A DNA stretch of 64,000 nt from CAVPGP01 sp963718065 (GTDB lineage Bacteria > Actinomycetota > Thermoleophilia > Gaiellales > Gaiellaceae): NCBI GenBank assembly GCA_963718065.1, contig CAVQYE010000002.1, positions 30,371 through 94,370 on the forward strand, written 5' to 3'. Positions 17,150 to 25,672 of this stretch are shown here, piece after piece. The translations under genes and the position numbers were made by a program. Each line of letters opens with the position of its first letter. Positions within the stretch are counted from its first letter, which is position 1. Below the pieces are notes generated by a model that saw nothing but the letters and a program-made list of their open reading frames with translations, ran no database searches and was not told where the DNA came from.

Positions 17150-18121
17150 CTAGAACGTCGAGTCGCGCCAGCCGCTCGCGATGATCCCGAAGATCGCCAG
17201 GGCCAGCACGAGGCGATAGATGACGAACGGCGTGTAGTTGTGGCGCCGCACGTAGCCGAGCAGGACGTCGATCGCGACCAGCCCGACGGCGACCGCCGCG
17301 AGCGTCCCGACGATGAACGGGCCGATCGAGCCGGCGGGGAGCGGGTTGAGGACGACGTCCTTCAGTCCCTTGAAGAGCACGGCGCCGAACACGACCGGGA
17401 TCAGAAGCAGGAACGAGAAGCGCGCCGCGCCGTCGCGGGTCAGCCCGGCGAAGCGCCCGGTCGTGATCGTGATCCCCGAGCGCGAGACCCCCGGCATCAG
17501 CGCGAGGATCTGCGAGACGCCGATCGCGAACGCCGTGCGGAGCGTCAGGCCGTTGATCTCGTGCCGCTCCGGCTGCCGGTCCGCGATCCAGAGCAGGATG
17601 GCGAAGACGGCGAGGAAGATCGCGATCTGCCAGGGCTGGCCGAGGTGGTCCTCGATCGCGCTCTCGCCGAGCGCGCCGGCGATCGCCGCCGGGATCGTCG
17701 CGAAGGCGACCGCCCACGCGATCCGCTCCTCGTCGCTCCGGACGGCGCGCGCGCGAACCGAGGCGAACCACGCGGACACGTAGCGCACGAGGTCGCTCCA
17801 GAAGTAGACGATCACCGCGACGAGCGTGCCGAGATGGAGCGCCACGTCGAAGGTCTTGTTGAAGTCGGGATGCGTCTCGAGGTAGTGCCAGTTCGCCAGC
17901 CACGGCACAAGGATCAGGTGGCCCGACGAAGAGATCGGCAGCAGCTCGGTCGCGCCCTGCGTGATGCCGAGGATCAGCGCCTGCCAGTCGGAGAGGCGGC
18001 CCGCCTCCTCGCCGACGCGCAGCGCCGCCAGCACGACTGCGACCAGCAGTAGGACGGCGGCGACGGCGTAGACGAGGCGTCTGCCTCGGAAGGCTGGGGC
18101 GGCCGTCACGGCGCGGAGCAT
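17150..18121 (-). CDS. uppP: Undecaprenyl-diphosphate phosphatase
   Basis: Membrane phosphatase recycling the C55 lipid carrier for cell-wall synthesis. 323 residues with about eight hydrophobic segments. The family signatures are clear: QALILGITQGATELLPISSSGHLIL (the Glu-rich motif plus the PISSSGH loop, residues of about 45-70) and LALMPGVSRSGITITTGRF with the catalytic Arg region near residue 210. The N-terminal 40 residues add a membrane segment beyond the usual start, so the translation start could be internal. It is divergent from the DUF47 gene and shares the Pho-box-containing gap. Confidence 0.93.
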   Translation of the reverse strand: MLRAVTAAPAFRGRRLVYAVAAVLLLVAVVLAALRVGEEAGRLSDWQALILGITQGATELLPISSSGHLILVPWLANWHYLETHPDFNKTFDVALHLGTLVAVIVYFWSDLVRYVSAWFASVRARAVRSDEERIAWAVAFATIPAAIAGALGESAIEDHLGQPWQIAIFLAVFAILLWIADRQPERHEINGLTLRTAFAIGVSQILALMPGVSRSGITITTGRFAGLTRDGAARFSFLLLIPVVFGAVLFKGLKDVVLNPLPAGSIGPFIVGTLAAVAVGLVAIDVLLGYVRRHNYTPFVIYRLVLALAIFGIIASGWRDSTF

Positions 18122-18134
18122 ACCCGCGACGGCC

Positions 18135-18152
18135 GTTCACCTTTGTGTAACA
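18135..18152 (+). promoter_or_regulatory. Pho-box-like repeat upstream of DUF47-pit
   Basis: GTTCACC (18135-18141) and TGTAACA (18146-18152) are 11 bases apart. A TTG at 18143 could open the downstream frame but lies inside this box, which favours the GTG at 18164 as the gene start. Confidence 0.55.
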
Positions 18153-18163
18153 GTCTTCGCCGC

Positions 18164-18784
18164 GTGGCCCTCCGCCTGACCCCCCAGAAGCGCGAGTTCT
18201 TCGACCTGTTCACGCAGGCGTCCGCCAACGCGGTCGACATCGCGCGGCTGCTCGTCGAGCTCGTGAACCGGTTTCCGGCCGACGGCCGGGGCCTCTTTCG
18301 CGACATCAAGGAGCGCGAGCACGAGGGCGACCGGCTGACCCACGCGGTGATCGATCTCTTGAACCGCACCTTCGTGACGCCGTTCGACCGCGACGACATG
18401 TACCGCCTCGCCTCGGTGATCGACGACATCTGCGACCACGTCGAGGAAGCGGCGGACAACATCGATGCGTACGAGGTAACGGACGTGCCCGAGCGCGCGA
18501 AGACGCAGGCCGAGGTCATCTTTCGCTCGGCGGAGCATCTGCATTCTGCGGTGCAGCTGCTGGAGGGCTTCAAGGATTCGCGCGCGCAGCTGCTCGCGCT
18601 GCGCGAGCTCGAGGACGAAGGCGATCACCTCGTCCGCGAGGCCGTCGCTGCGCTCTTCCGCTCCGGCGCGGACCCCATCGAGGTGATTCGCTGGAAGGAC
18701 ATCCACGAGCGCCTCGAAGAGGCCGTCGACGCCTGCGAGAACGCCGCAGACGTGCTCGAGGCGATCCTCGTCAAGAACCGCTGA
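18164..18784 (+). CDS. DUF47 (PhoU-like) phosphate transport regulator, copy 1
   Basis: About 206 residues, all helical and acidic, like PhoU. LTPQKREFFDLFTQASANAVDIA at the N-terminus, the charged EREHEGDRLTHAVIDLLNRTFVTPFDRDD, and VIRWKDIHERLEEAVDACENAADVLE at the C-terminus are the DUF47 signatures, containing the E/DxxxD metal-binding pattern of PhoU proteins. Genes of this family sit next to pit transporters and are thought to modulate them. It lies 10 bases upstream of pit and is probably in one operon with it, a second DUF47 gene and a cupin. About 40% identical by eye to the copy at 19786. Confidence 0.9.
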   Translation: MALRLTPQKREFFDLFTQASANAVDIARLLVELVNRFPADGRGLFRDIKEREHEGDRLTHAVIDLLNRTFVTPFDRDDMYRLASVIDDICDHVEEAADNIDAYEVTDVPERAKTQAEVIFRSAEHLHSAVQLLEGFKDSRAQLLALRELEDEGDHLVREAVAALFRSGADPIEVIRWKDIHERLEEAVDACENAADVLEAILVKNR

Positions 18785-18794
18785 CCAGCACCTG

Positions 18795-19785
18795 ATGGAC
18801 ACGATTCTCCTCGTCGTCGTGATCGTTGTCGCGCTGGCTTTCGACTTCACGAACGGCTTCCACGACACGGCCAATGCCGTCGCCACGTCGGTCTCGACGC
18901 GTGCCATGTCGCCGCGCCTGGCCGTGCTCGTCGCCTCGATCGCGAATCTCGCCGGCGCGTTCGTGACGACGGCCGTTGCAACGACCGTCGGCAAGGGGAT
19001 CATCGACACGGGGCTGGCGACCGAGCAGACGGTGCTCGCCGCCCTGCTCGGGGCGATCGCCTGGAACCTGACAACCTGGTGGCTCGGCCTGCCGTCCTCG
19101 CTCCTCGCACGCGCTGATCGGCGGCCTGATCGGCGCCGCGCTCGTCCAGTCGGGCCCGGAGGGAGTCGAGTGGCACGACATCCTCCACAAGGTTGCGATC
19201 CCGGGAATCGCGGCGCCGCTGATCGCCTTCGCCGCGGCGTTCCTGCTGCTGCTCACGATCTTCTGGATCTTCATCTGGATGACGCCCGGCCTGGCGAACC
19301 GCAGCTTCCGGCTCGGACAGCTCGTCAGCGGCACTTTTGTCGCCTTCACGCACGGCGCGAACGACGCGCAGAAGACGATGGGGGTGATCGCCCTCGTGCT
19401 CTTCGCACACGGGTCGATCGACGAGTTCTACATCCCTGACTGGGTCAAGGTCGCCGCGGGCCTCGCGATCGCCGCCGGCACCTACACGGGCGGCTGGCGG
19501 ATCATGCGGACGCTCGGCCAGCGCGTGATCCAGATGGAGCCCGCCAGCGGCTTCTCGTCGCAGGCGACCGCCGGGGCGACGATCTACCTCGCAACGCACC
19601 TCGGGTATCCGCTCTCCACGACCCATGTCATCTCGGGCGCCGTCATGGGCTCCGGCGCGACGAAGCGTCTGTCTGCGGTGCGCTGGGGCGTCGCCGGGAA
19701 CATCGTCGTCGCGTGGATACTCACGATCCCGATGTCCGCGCTGGTCGCCGCGCTGTTTTACTGGCCGGTGCAGGCGGTCTTCTAG
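18795..19785 (+). CDS. pit: Low-affinity inorganic phosphate transporter Pit (one frameshift)
   Basis: Pit/PiT-family secondary phosphate permease of about 330 residues with ten or so membrane spans. It carries both copies of the family signature: FDFTNGFHDTANAVATSV near the N-terminus and VAFTHGANDAQKTMGVIAL in the second half, and GYPLSTTHVISGAVMGSG, the second STTH motif. The first such motif, LPSSSSHALIGGLIGA, is split by an extra C near 19101-19103. Flanked on both sides by DUF47 genes with very short gaps (10 and 0 bases). Confidence 0.92.
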
Positions 19786-20397
19786 ATGCGGATCGTTCCA
19801 CGCACACAGGAGTTCTACGACCTGCTCGCGGCCGCCGGGAAGAACGCCCGCGAGGCAGCCGCCCTCGCCGAGGAGATCTTCCGCGAGTGGCCGAGCGGGC
19901 CCGAGCACGCGCGGATCAAGGCACTCGAGAACGAGGGTGACCGCATCACGACCGAGTTGCTGACGAATCTCAACCAGCAGCTGATCGCACCGTTCGATCC
20001 CGAGGATCTCTACATGCTCATCGGTCGCGTCGACGACGTCGTCGACGCGATCGAGTACGCCTGCGAGCTGCTCGGGCTCTACGACGTCCAGTCGCCGACG
20101 AAGCAGTCGCTGGAGCTCTGCCGGATCCTCGTCTCGGCGAGCCGGCAGCTGGACGAGCTGCTCTCCGGCCTGAAGGGCCGGACCGGGTCGGAGGAGCGGC
20201 TGCTCGCGATCAAGAATCTCGAGGACGACGGAGACCGGGTGAAACGCGCCGCCGTCGCCTCGCTCTTCAAGTCCGACGCCATCGACCCGCTGATCATCGT
20301 CCGCTGGAAGGACATCTACGAATCGCTCGAAGAAGCGATCGACGCCTGCGAGACGGTTGCTCACGTGGTGGGCAACATCCTGGTCAAGAACAACTAG
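19786..20397 (+). CDS. DUF47 (PhoU-like) phosphate transport regulator, copy 2
   Basis: 203 residues starting immediately after the pit stop. It has the same architecture as the copy at 18164: QEFYDLLAAAGKNAREAAALAE, ALENEGDRITTELLTNLNQQLIAPFDPEDLYMLI, NLEDDGDRVKRAAVASLF, and IIVRWKDIYESLEEAIDACETVAHVV. The GD and D/E-rich positions expected to bind metal are kept. Two DUF47 proteins around one Pit suggest a hetero-oligomeric regulator or duplicated control, which is unusual; most pit loci have one. Confidence 0.9.
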   Translation: MRIVPRTQEFYDLLAAAGKNAREAAALAEEIFREWPSGPEHARIKALENEGDRITTELLTNLNQQLIAPFDPEDLYMLIGRVDDVVDAIEYACELLGLYDVQSPTKQSLELCRILVSASRQLDELLSGLKGRTGSEERLLAIKNLEDDGDRVKRAAVASLFKSDAIDPLIIVRWKDIYESLEEAIDACETVAHVVGNILVKNN

Positions 20398-20408
20398 AGG
20401 ATTGCACC

Positions 20409-20810
20409 GTGCCGTTCACGCTCAGGAACATCAAGGAGGATCTCGAGGACGTCGGCCCTAGGTTCGACGGCGCGCCGGACCTGGAGTTCCGCGCTGCGAC
20501 CAAGGCGCTCGAGCTCGAGAAATCCGCTCTCAGCTACCAGCGCGTCCCGCCCGGCTATCGCTTTCCGTACGGCCACACGCACGTGAAGCAGGAGGAGGTT
20601 TACGTGGTCGTGCGCGGGAGCGGACGGATGAAAGTCGACGACGAGATCGTCGAGCTCAAGGAATGGGACGCGGTGCGGGTCCCGCCCGGTGTGTGGCGAG
20701 GCTACGAGGCCGGACCGGAGGGCCTCGAGATCCTCGTCATCGGCGCGCCCAATCTCGGCGAGGACCCGCGCGAAGACGTCGATGGCCGGCGCGACTGGTG
20801 GGCTGACTAG
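20409..20810 (+). CDS. Cupin-domain protein
   Basis: 133 residues from GTG 20409, 11 bases after the second DUF47 gene and in the same direction. It is a single cupin barrel: RFPYGHTHVKQEEVYVVVRGSGRMKVDDE holds the first motif (H..H.....E), and WDAVRVPPGVWRGYEAGPEGLEILVIGAP the second, where the usual metal-binding His is replaced by Trp/Arg. The metal site may therefore be incomplete. The function is unknown; it may act as a small-molecule sensor or isomerase. Co-localisation with pit may be incidental. Confidence 0.75.
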   Translation: MPFTLRNIKEDLEDVGPRFDGAPDLEFRAATKALELEKSALSYQRVPPGYRFPYGHTHVKQEEVYVVVRGSGRMKVDDEIVELKEWDAVRVPPGVWRGYEAGPEGLEILVIGAPNLGEDPREDVDGRRDWWAD

Positions 20811-20970
20811 CCGCTGGTGCGGTAGGCAAGATCCCTATAGCGCCCGTCATAGGCGTAAGCCGCTCGCGTGGGCCAGCGTTCTCACGCCTGAAGTCTCGAC
20901 TTCACTTGAGGCACCCCGCAAAGCCCGCCACGCGAAAGAGCGGCTGCGCCGAGGGTGATTCCGCTAGCCG
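20811..20970. repeat. Intergenic palindromic region
   Basis: 160 bases without a gene between two convergent transcription units. CCGCTCGCGTGGGC (about 20861) is an imperfect inverted copy of GCCCGCCACGCGAAAGAGCGG (about 20925). Between them a short perfect hairpin, TGAAGT-CTCG-ACTTCA (about 20890), is itself flanked by GCC and GGC. It probably forms a cruciform or double-terminator structure; no T-run is present. Confidence 0.4.
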
Positions 20971-21651
20971 CTAGCGCTCGGCCGCGGGATGCGAGGCGTC
21001 CGTGAACTCGCGGAACTCGCCTGTGATCAGGTACGCCGTCTGCTCGCCGATGTCGACCGCGTGGTCGCCGATCCGCTCGATGCAGCGCGAGACAAAGAGG
21101 ACACGCAGCCCGTACTCGTGCGAGGCTGGATCGCTGGGCAGGTTCAGCACGTCCTCGACGGCTCGGCGGTTCGCGCGGTCGATCAGCTCGTCGAGATCAA
21201 CGAGCGACTCGGAGCCCGTCAGGTCGCGGTTCGCGAACGAGTCGAGCGCGACGCGGATCATCTGCTCGGCACGTGCGCCCATCTCTTCGAGGCTCGCCGT
21301 GATGTCGGGGTCGCCGGCCGAGAGCGGGTGCACGAGCTTCGTCAGCTTGGCGATCGTGACGCAGTAGTCGCCCATGCGCTCGAGGTGCACGTTCATGTGC
21401 AGGAGTGCCAGCACGAGCCTGAGGTCGACGGCGACGGGCGTCTGCCGGGCGAGGAGCGACTCGATGCTCCGTTCGAGATCGATGTAGCGGCGGTCGATCT
21501 CGTCGTCGAAGGAGATCACCTCGTCGGCGAGCTCGACGTCCTCGCGCGCGAAGGCGTTCAACGCGCCGCGCAGGGCACGGAGCACGAAGTCGGCCTCCTC
21601 GCGGAGCGACATCTCGAGCGCGGTGAGCTCCTCCTGGAAGGTCGCTCTCAT
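20971..21651 (-). CDS. phoU: Phosphate signalling regulator PhoU
   Basis: 226 residues with two three-helix PhoU repeats. Seen: FQEELTALEMSLREEADFVLRAL at the N-terminus, ISFDDEIDRRYIDLERSIESLLARQTPVAVDLRLVLALLHMNVHLERMGDYCVTIAKL (first metal-binding repeat with ERMGD), and VLFVSRCIERIGDHAVDIGEQTAYLITGE (second repeat with ERIGDH). The ATG overlaps the pstB stop by 4 bases (ATGA), so the two are translationally coupled. It links Pst transport to the PhoR sensor kinase in known systems. Confidence 0.95.
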   Translation of the reverse strand: MRATFQEELTALEMSLREEADFVLRALRGALNAFAREDVELADEVISFDDEIDRRYIDLERSIESLLARQTPVAVDLRLVLALLHMNVHLERMGDYCVTIAKLTKLVHPLSAGDPDITASLEEMGARAEQMIRVALDSFANRDLTGSESLVDLDELIDRANRRAVEDVLNLPSDPASHEYGLRVLFVSRCIERIGDHAVDIGEQTAYLITGEFREFTDASHPAAER

Positions 21652-22499
21652 CCGAACCGTCCTGTGACGTAGCCCTCGGTGCGCTCGTCGGAGGGCTGCG
21701 TGAAGATCTTCTCGGTCGCGTCGTACTCGACGAGGGTGCCGGCGCCGTCCTCGAGCGAGAAGAACGCCGTCATCTCGGCGACCCGCGCGGCCTGCTGCAT
21801 GTTGTGCGTAACGATCACGAGCGTGTAGTCGCGCTTGAGCTCGTGCATCAGGTCCTCGATCGCGGCGGTTGCGATCGGGTCGAGGGCGGAGGCGGGCTCG
21901 TCGAGCAGGATCACGGAGGGCTCGACGGCGATCGCGCGGGCGATGCAGAGGCGTTGCTGCTGGCCGCCGGAGAGGCCGAGCGCCGAGCGCTTCAGCCGGT
22001 CCTTGACCTCGTCCCAGAGCGCGGCGCGACGCAGCGCGCGCTCGATTCGGCCGTCGAGGTCGTCCTTCATGCCGAGGATCTTCAGGCCCCAGGCGACGTT
22101 GTCGTGGATGGACTTCGGGAACGGGTTCGGCCGCTGGAAGACCATGCCGATCCTGCGCCGGACTTCGATCGGATCGACGTCGGGCCCGTAGAGGTCGACG
22201 CCCTGGTAGAGCAGCTCGCCGCCGACGTTGACGTTCGGGATCAGGTCGTTCATCCGGTTCAGGCAGCGGAGGAACGTGCTCTTGCCGCAGCCGGACGGCC
22301 CGATCACGGCCGTGATCGCATGCTCGTAGACCTCGAGGTTGACGTTGCGTACCGCGATCGACGGCCCGTAGGCGACGCTCAGGTCGTTGATCCGAAAGAC
22401 GGTGCGGCGGTCGACCGGGGCCGGCGCCGCTTGCGTGATCGCCCCGAGTGGGGCGATGCCGGCCTGCTCGTTGGAAGGGGAAGTCTCCACGCCCGTCAC
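21648..22499 (-). CDS. pstB: Phosphate ABC transporter ATP-binding protein PstB
   Basis: About 283 residues. Walker A GPSGCGKST, the PstB-typical FLRCLNRMNDLIP, the Q-loop GMVFQRPNPFPKSI, the ABC signature LSGGQQQRL, Walker B VILLDEPASALDPIAT and the H-loop VTHNMQQAAR are all present. The unconserved first 30 residues leave the start open between GTG 22499 and GTG 22490. It diverges from pstC across a gap with four 11-base repeats. pstB-phoU being divergent from pstC-A-S is a rearrangement of the usual pstSCAB-phoU order. Confidence 0.94.
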   Translation of the reverse strand: MTGVETSPSNEQAGIAPLGAITQAAPAPVDRRTVFRINDLSVAYGPSIAVRNVNLEVYEHAITAVIGPSGCGKSTFLRCLNRMNDLIPNVNVGGELLYQGVDLYGPDVDPIEVRRRIGMVFQRPNPFPKSIHDNVAWGLKILGMKDDLDGRIERALRRAALWDEVKDRLKRSALGLSGGQQQRLCIARAIAVEPSVILLDEPASALDPIATAAIEDLMHELKRDYTLVIVTHNMQQAARVAEMTAFFSLEDGAGTLVEYDATEKIFTQPSDERTEGYVTGRFG

Positions 22500-22534
22500 T
22501 GCCGACCAGTCTCTCGCCGGTTCCGCGGGGCGGG

Positions 22535-22574
22535 GGTCGAAACATTGTGAACAAGCTGTGGCGGAGTGGTGAAC
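22535..22574. promoter_or_regulatory. Four-unit Pho box between pstB and pstC
   Basis: Plus-strand heptamers GGTCGAA (22535), TGTGAAC (22546), TGTGGCG (22557) and GGTGAAC (22568) sit exactly 11 bases apart. Two of the four are near-perfect reverse complements of the PhoP unit GTTCACC. It is placed to control both divergent pst transcripts. Confidence 0.7.
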
Positions 22575-22602
22575 GACGCTGCCACTCGCGATTCGGGCTG
22601 CG

Positions 22603-23577
22603 ATGCTGCCGCCCGTGGCGGCCGTCTCCGACGCACCGGGCTTCCCGCGGACGCGGGGTCTCGCCGACCGCATCGGCGACCGCGTCCTCTGGGGCCTGAC
22701 CGGCCTGACCGCGATCGCGACGGTGCTCCTGCTCGCCGCGATCGTCTGGAAGGTCCTGGACGGCGCCTGGCCGGCGATTGACCAGTTCGGCCTCTCGTTC
22801 GTCTGGCACAGCGGCTGGAACGCGACGACGAACGTGTTCGGGGCGCGCGACTTCATCATCGGCACGATCGTCACCTCCTTCGTGGCCGTGCTGCTCGCCG
22901 GGCCCATCGCGGTCGCGATCGCCCTCTTTCTCACCGAGCTGGCGCCGCGTGCGATTCGGGGCCCGATCGGCAGCCTCGTCGAGCTGCTCGCAGCCGTACC
23001 GAGCGTCGTGATCGGCCTCTGGGGGATCCTTGTCCTCGCCCCGTTCGTGCAGCAGCACATCGAGCCGCTCTTGCAGGACGTGCTCGGGTTCCTGCCGATC
23101 TTCAGCGGCCCGACGAGCCCTTCGGGCGTGCTGCCCGCGATCTTCGTCCTGACGATCATGATCATCCCGATCACGTCTTCGATCTGCCGCGAGCTCTTCA
23201 CCGGCGTCCCGCACGAGCTGAAGGACGGCGCGCTCGCGCTCGGAGCGACGCGCTGGGAGATGGTGCGAGGCGTCATCTTCCCGTACGCGCGCGGCGGCAT
23301 CGTCGCGGCGGTGATACTCGGTCTCGGCCGCGCGCTCGGCGAGGCGATCGCGGTCACGCAGGTGATCGGAAACGCCAACTCGATCTCGCGCTCGCTCTTT
23401 GCGCCCGGTGACACGCTCGCGAGCCGGATTGCAAATCAGTACCAGGGCGCCGTCAGCAATCTCCAGGTCGCCTCGCTCGTCTACCTCGCGGTGATCCTGC
23501 TTGCGATCACGCTCGTCACGAACTTCGGCGCACAGGTCGTCGTGCGGCGGTTCGAGCGCCAGCGGACGGGAAGTTGA
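22603..23577 (+). CDS. pstC: Phosphate ABC transporter permease PstC
   Basis: 324 residues with six membrane spans. The N-terminal cytoplasmic stretch is followed by LWGLTGLTAIATVLLLAAIV. The PstC region FLTELAPRAIRGPIGSLVELLAAVPSVVIGLWG and the EAA-type loop ELKDGALALGATRWEMVRGVIFPYARGGIVAAVILGLGRALGEAIAV are clear. ATG 22603 is used; GTG 22615 is possible. Its stop overlaps the pstA start. Confidence 0.95.
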   Translation: MLPPVAAVSDAPGFPRTRGLADRIGDRVLWGLTGLTAIATVLLLAAIVWKVLDGAWPAIDQFGLSFVWHSGWNATTNVFGARDFIIGTIVTSFVAVLLAGPIAVAIALFLTELAPRAIRGPIGSLVELLAAVPSVVIGLWGILVLAPFVQQHIEPLLQDVLGFLPIFSGPTSPSGVLPAIFVLTIMIIPITSSICRELFTGVPHELKDGALALGATRWEMVRGVIFPYARGGIVAAVILGLGRALGEAIAVTQVIGNANSISRSLFAPGDTLASRIANQYQGAVSNLQVASLVYLAVILLAITLVTNFGAQVVVRRFERQRTGS

Positions 23578-24459
23578 TGGAAGAGCCGCTCAGACTGCGC
23601 GCGAGCGGGCGCTCCCGGCGCCGCAAGGGCATGGAACCTCGCTGCCGAGGTGATGGCGACGCTCGCCGCTCTCACTGCTGTCGCCGTCCTCGTGATCCTC
23701 GTCGGCTCGGTGTTCAAGGAGGGCGTGGGAGCGTTGAGCATCGACTTCCTCACGAAGGGCCCGGCGACCTTCGGCGAGTCGGGCGGCGGGATCGCGCCCG
23801 CGCTCGTCGGGTCGCTGCTGATCGTCCTGATCGGGACTGCGATCGCTCTACCGGTCGGCGTGCTGCTCGCGATCTTCGTCAGCGAGTTCGCCCGGCGGCG
23901 GGTGCGTCACGCGATCACGCTGGTCCTGGACGTCCTGAACGGCTTCCCCTCGATCGTGATCGGCATCTTCGTCTTCACGCTGCTCGTCGTCGGGCACCAT
24001 CAGAGCGGCTTTGCCGGCGGCTTCGCGCTCGCGATCATCATGCTGCCGCTCGTCGCGCGGGCGACGATGGAGGTGCTGTCACTCGTCCCGCCCGAGCTTC
24101 GGCAGGCGAGCTTCGCGCTCGGCGCCTCGCGCTGGCGCACCGTCCTCGGCATCGTGCTCCCGACCGCGTTCGGCGGGATCCTGACCGGCACGACCCTCGC
24201 GATCGCGCGCGCCGCAGGCGAGACGGCGCCCTTGCTCTTCACGACCTCGATCGCCGGCACGACCGTCAGCACCGACATCACGCAGGCGCTGAACTCGATC
24301 CCGGTGACGATCCTCACCTACTCCGAGTCGCCCGACCCCGCGCTGCACGAGCAAGCCTGGGCGGCCGCCTTCGTCCTGATCGCGTTCGTGCTCGTGACGA
24401 GCATGACGGCCAGGGCCCTGCTGGCGCGGAACCGGCGGAAGCTCGGCATCTCGCACTGA
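23577..24459 (+). CDS. pstA: Phosphate ABC transporter permease PstA (one frameshift)
   Basis: About 294 residues. From ATG 23577, which shares one base with the pstC stop, the first 18 residues (EEPLRLRASGRSRRRK) are basic and cytoplasmic. An extra G near 23625-23629 breaks the frame; the next frame then reads WNLAAEVMATLAALTAVAVLVIL and runs intact to 24459. PstA features: GGGIAPALVGSLLIVLIGTAIALPVGVLLAIFV, LNGFPSIVIGIFVF, and the EAA loop PPELRQASFALGASRWRTVLGIVLPTAFGGILTGTTLAIARAAGETAPL. The terminal QALNSIPVTILTY and the following span match PstA. Confidence 0.93.
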
Positions 24460-24481
24460 CGGCGGTGAAGCCCTTGACCGC

Positions 24482-24521
24482 GTTCACCGGTCCGTCACCA
24501 GACCGCAACCGAGTTACAGCC
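24482..24521 (+). promoter_or_regulatory. Four-unit Pho box upstream of pstS
   Basis: GTTCACC (24482), CGTCACC (24493), CGCAACC (24504) and TACAGCC (24515) are direct repeats with an exact 11-base period; the first is the consensus unit. The pstS ATG is 58 bases downstream with a strong GAGAGGAG ribosome binding site, so pstS may have its own promoter inside the pst operon. Confidence 0.75.
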
Positions 24522-24578
24522 CAGGGTCGGCCGGATCGAGGTCAGGCTGCTGGCAACCCGATGAGAGGAGAACTTCAG

Positions 24579-25617
24579 ATGACGAAGAAGGGGCTTGCCC
24601 TTCTCGCAGCGCTTGCGGCGATGCTCTCCGTCGCCGGCGCCTCGACTGCGAAATCCACTGATACGACGATCACCGGCGCCGGGAGCTCATTCGTGTTCCC
24701 GCTCGTCTCGACCTGGACCCCGGCACTCGACAACGCTTTCGGCTACAAGATCACGTACGGCCCGATCGGCTCCGGCGGCGGCATCGCGGCGGTCACGAAC
24801 CGCACCGTCGACTTCGGCGCCTCCGACGCGCCGCTGACGCCCGACCAGGCAGCTGCCTGCAAGGGCTGCGTCCAGATCCCGTGGGCGCTCTCCGCGACGT
24901 CGATCGCCTACAACGTGCCCGGTGCGCCGGTGCACCTGAACCTGAACGGGAAGGTGCTCTCCGACATCTATCTCGGCAAGATCACGAACTGGAACGACGC
25001 GGCGATCGTGAAGCTCAACAAGGGCGCGAACCTGCCGAACCTGAAGATCACGCCCGTCTTCCGCTCGGACGGTTCGGGCACCTCGTTCAACTTCACCGAC
25101 TACCTCTCGAGCGTCAGCGCCGAGTGGAAGTCGAAGATCGGCGGCGCCTCCACGCAGCCCACCTTCCCGACCGGCGTCGGCGCCCGCGGCTCGTCCGGCG
25201 TCGCCGGAGTCGTCACCCGCACCGAGGGTGCGCTGACGTACGTCGACGTCGCCTACGCGATCAAGAACCACATCCGGTTCGCGGCGATCCAGAATCGGGC
25301 CGGCAAGTTCCTCTACCCGAGCCTGCGGCGGATCGCGGCGGCCGCGGCGACGGTCAAGAAGGTGCCCGCCGACAACGCGGTCTCGATCGTGAACCCGCCG
25401 AAGTCGAGCGCCGCTCGCCTACCCGATCAGCACCTTCACCTGGGTGATCATCCCGACGAAGTCGAGCAAGGCTGCCGAGCTGCGGCGGATGGTGTTCTGG
25501 GCGCTCACCCAGGGCCAGAAGTCCCAGTACGAGGCGAAGCTGCTCTTCGTCCCGATCCCGAAGCCGGTGCTCGTCGCTGCGGAAAAGACCCTGAAGCAGA
25601 TCACGCCCGCTAGCTGA
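24579..25617 (+). CDS. pstS: Phosphate-binding protein PstS (one frameshift)
   Basis: About 346 residues. The start ATG 24579 has GAGAGGAG 8 bases upstream. An N-terminal signal peptide (KKGLALLAALAAMLSVAGASTA) is followed by TITGAGSSFVFPL, the phosphate-binding loop, then YGPIGSGGGIAAV, DFGASDAPLT, GKVLSDIYLGKITNWND, FRSDGSGTSFNFTDYLS and a GVAGVV loop, all typical of PstS. An indel near 25412-25422 shifts the last 65 residues (PISTFTWVIIPTKS on). No lipobox cysteine is present at the signal cleavage site, so it seems secreted or anchored otherwise, unlike most monoderm PstS lipoproteins. Confidence 0.93.
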
Positions 25618-25642
25618 CTCCGGGAAAGACGCAACGGATCTC

Positions 25643-25672
25643 GAGGCCCGCGGCACGTGCGCCGCGGGCCTC
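25643..25672. terminator. Perfect 12-bp hairpin between convergent pstS and phoR
   Basis: GAGGCCCGCGGC and GCCGCGGGCCTC pair perfectly around a 6-base loop. It starts 26 bases after the pstS stop and its right arm touches the phoR stop codon. A bidirectional terminator is likely though no T-run exists on either side. Confidence 0.65.

Noticed and set aside
18143..18163. TTG start for the DUF47 gene
   Set aside because: It lies inside the Pho-box repeat and adds six unconserved residues; GTG 18164 is preferred.
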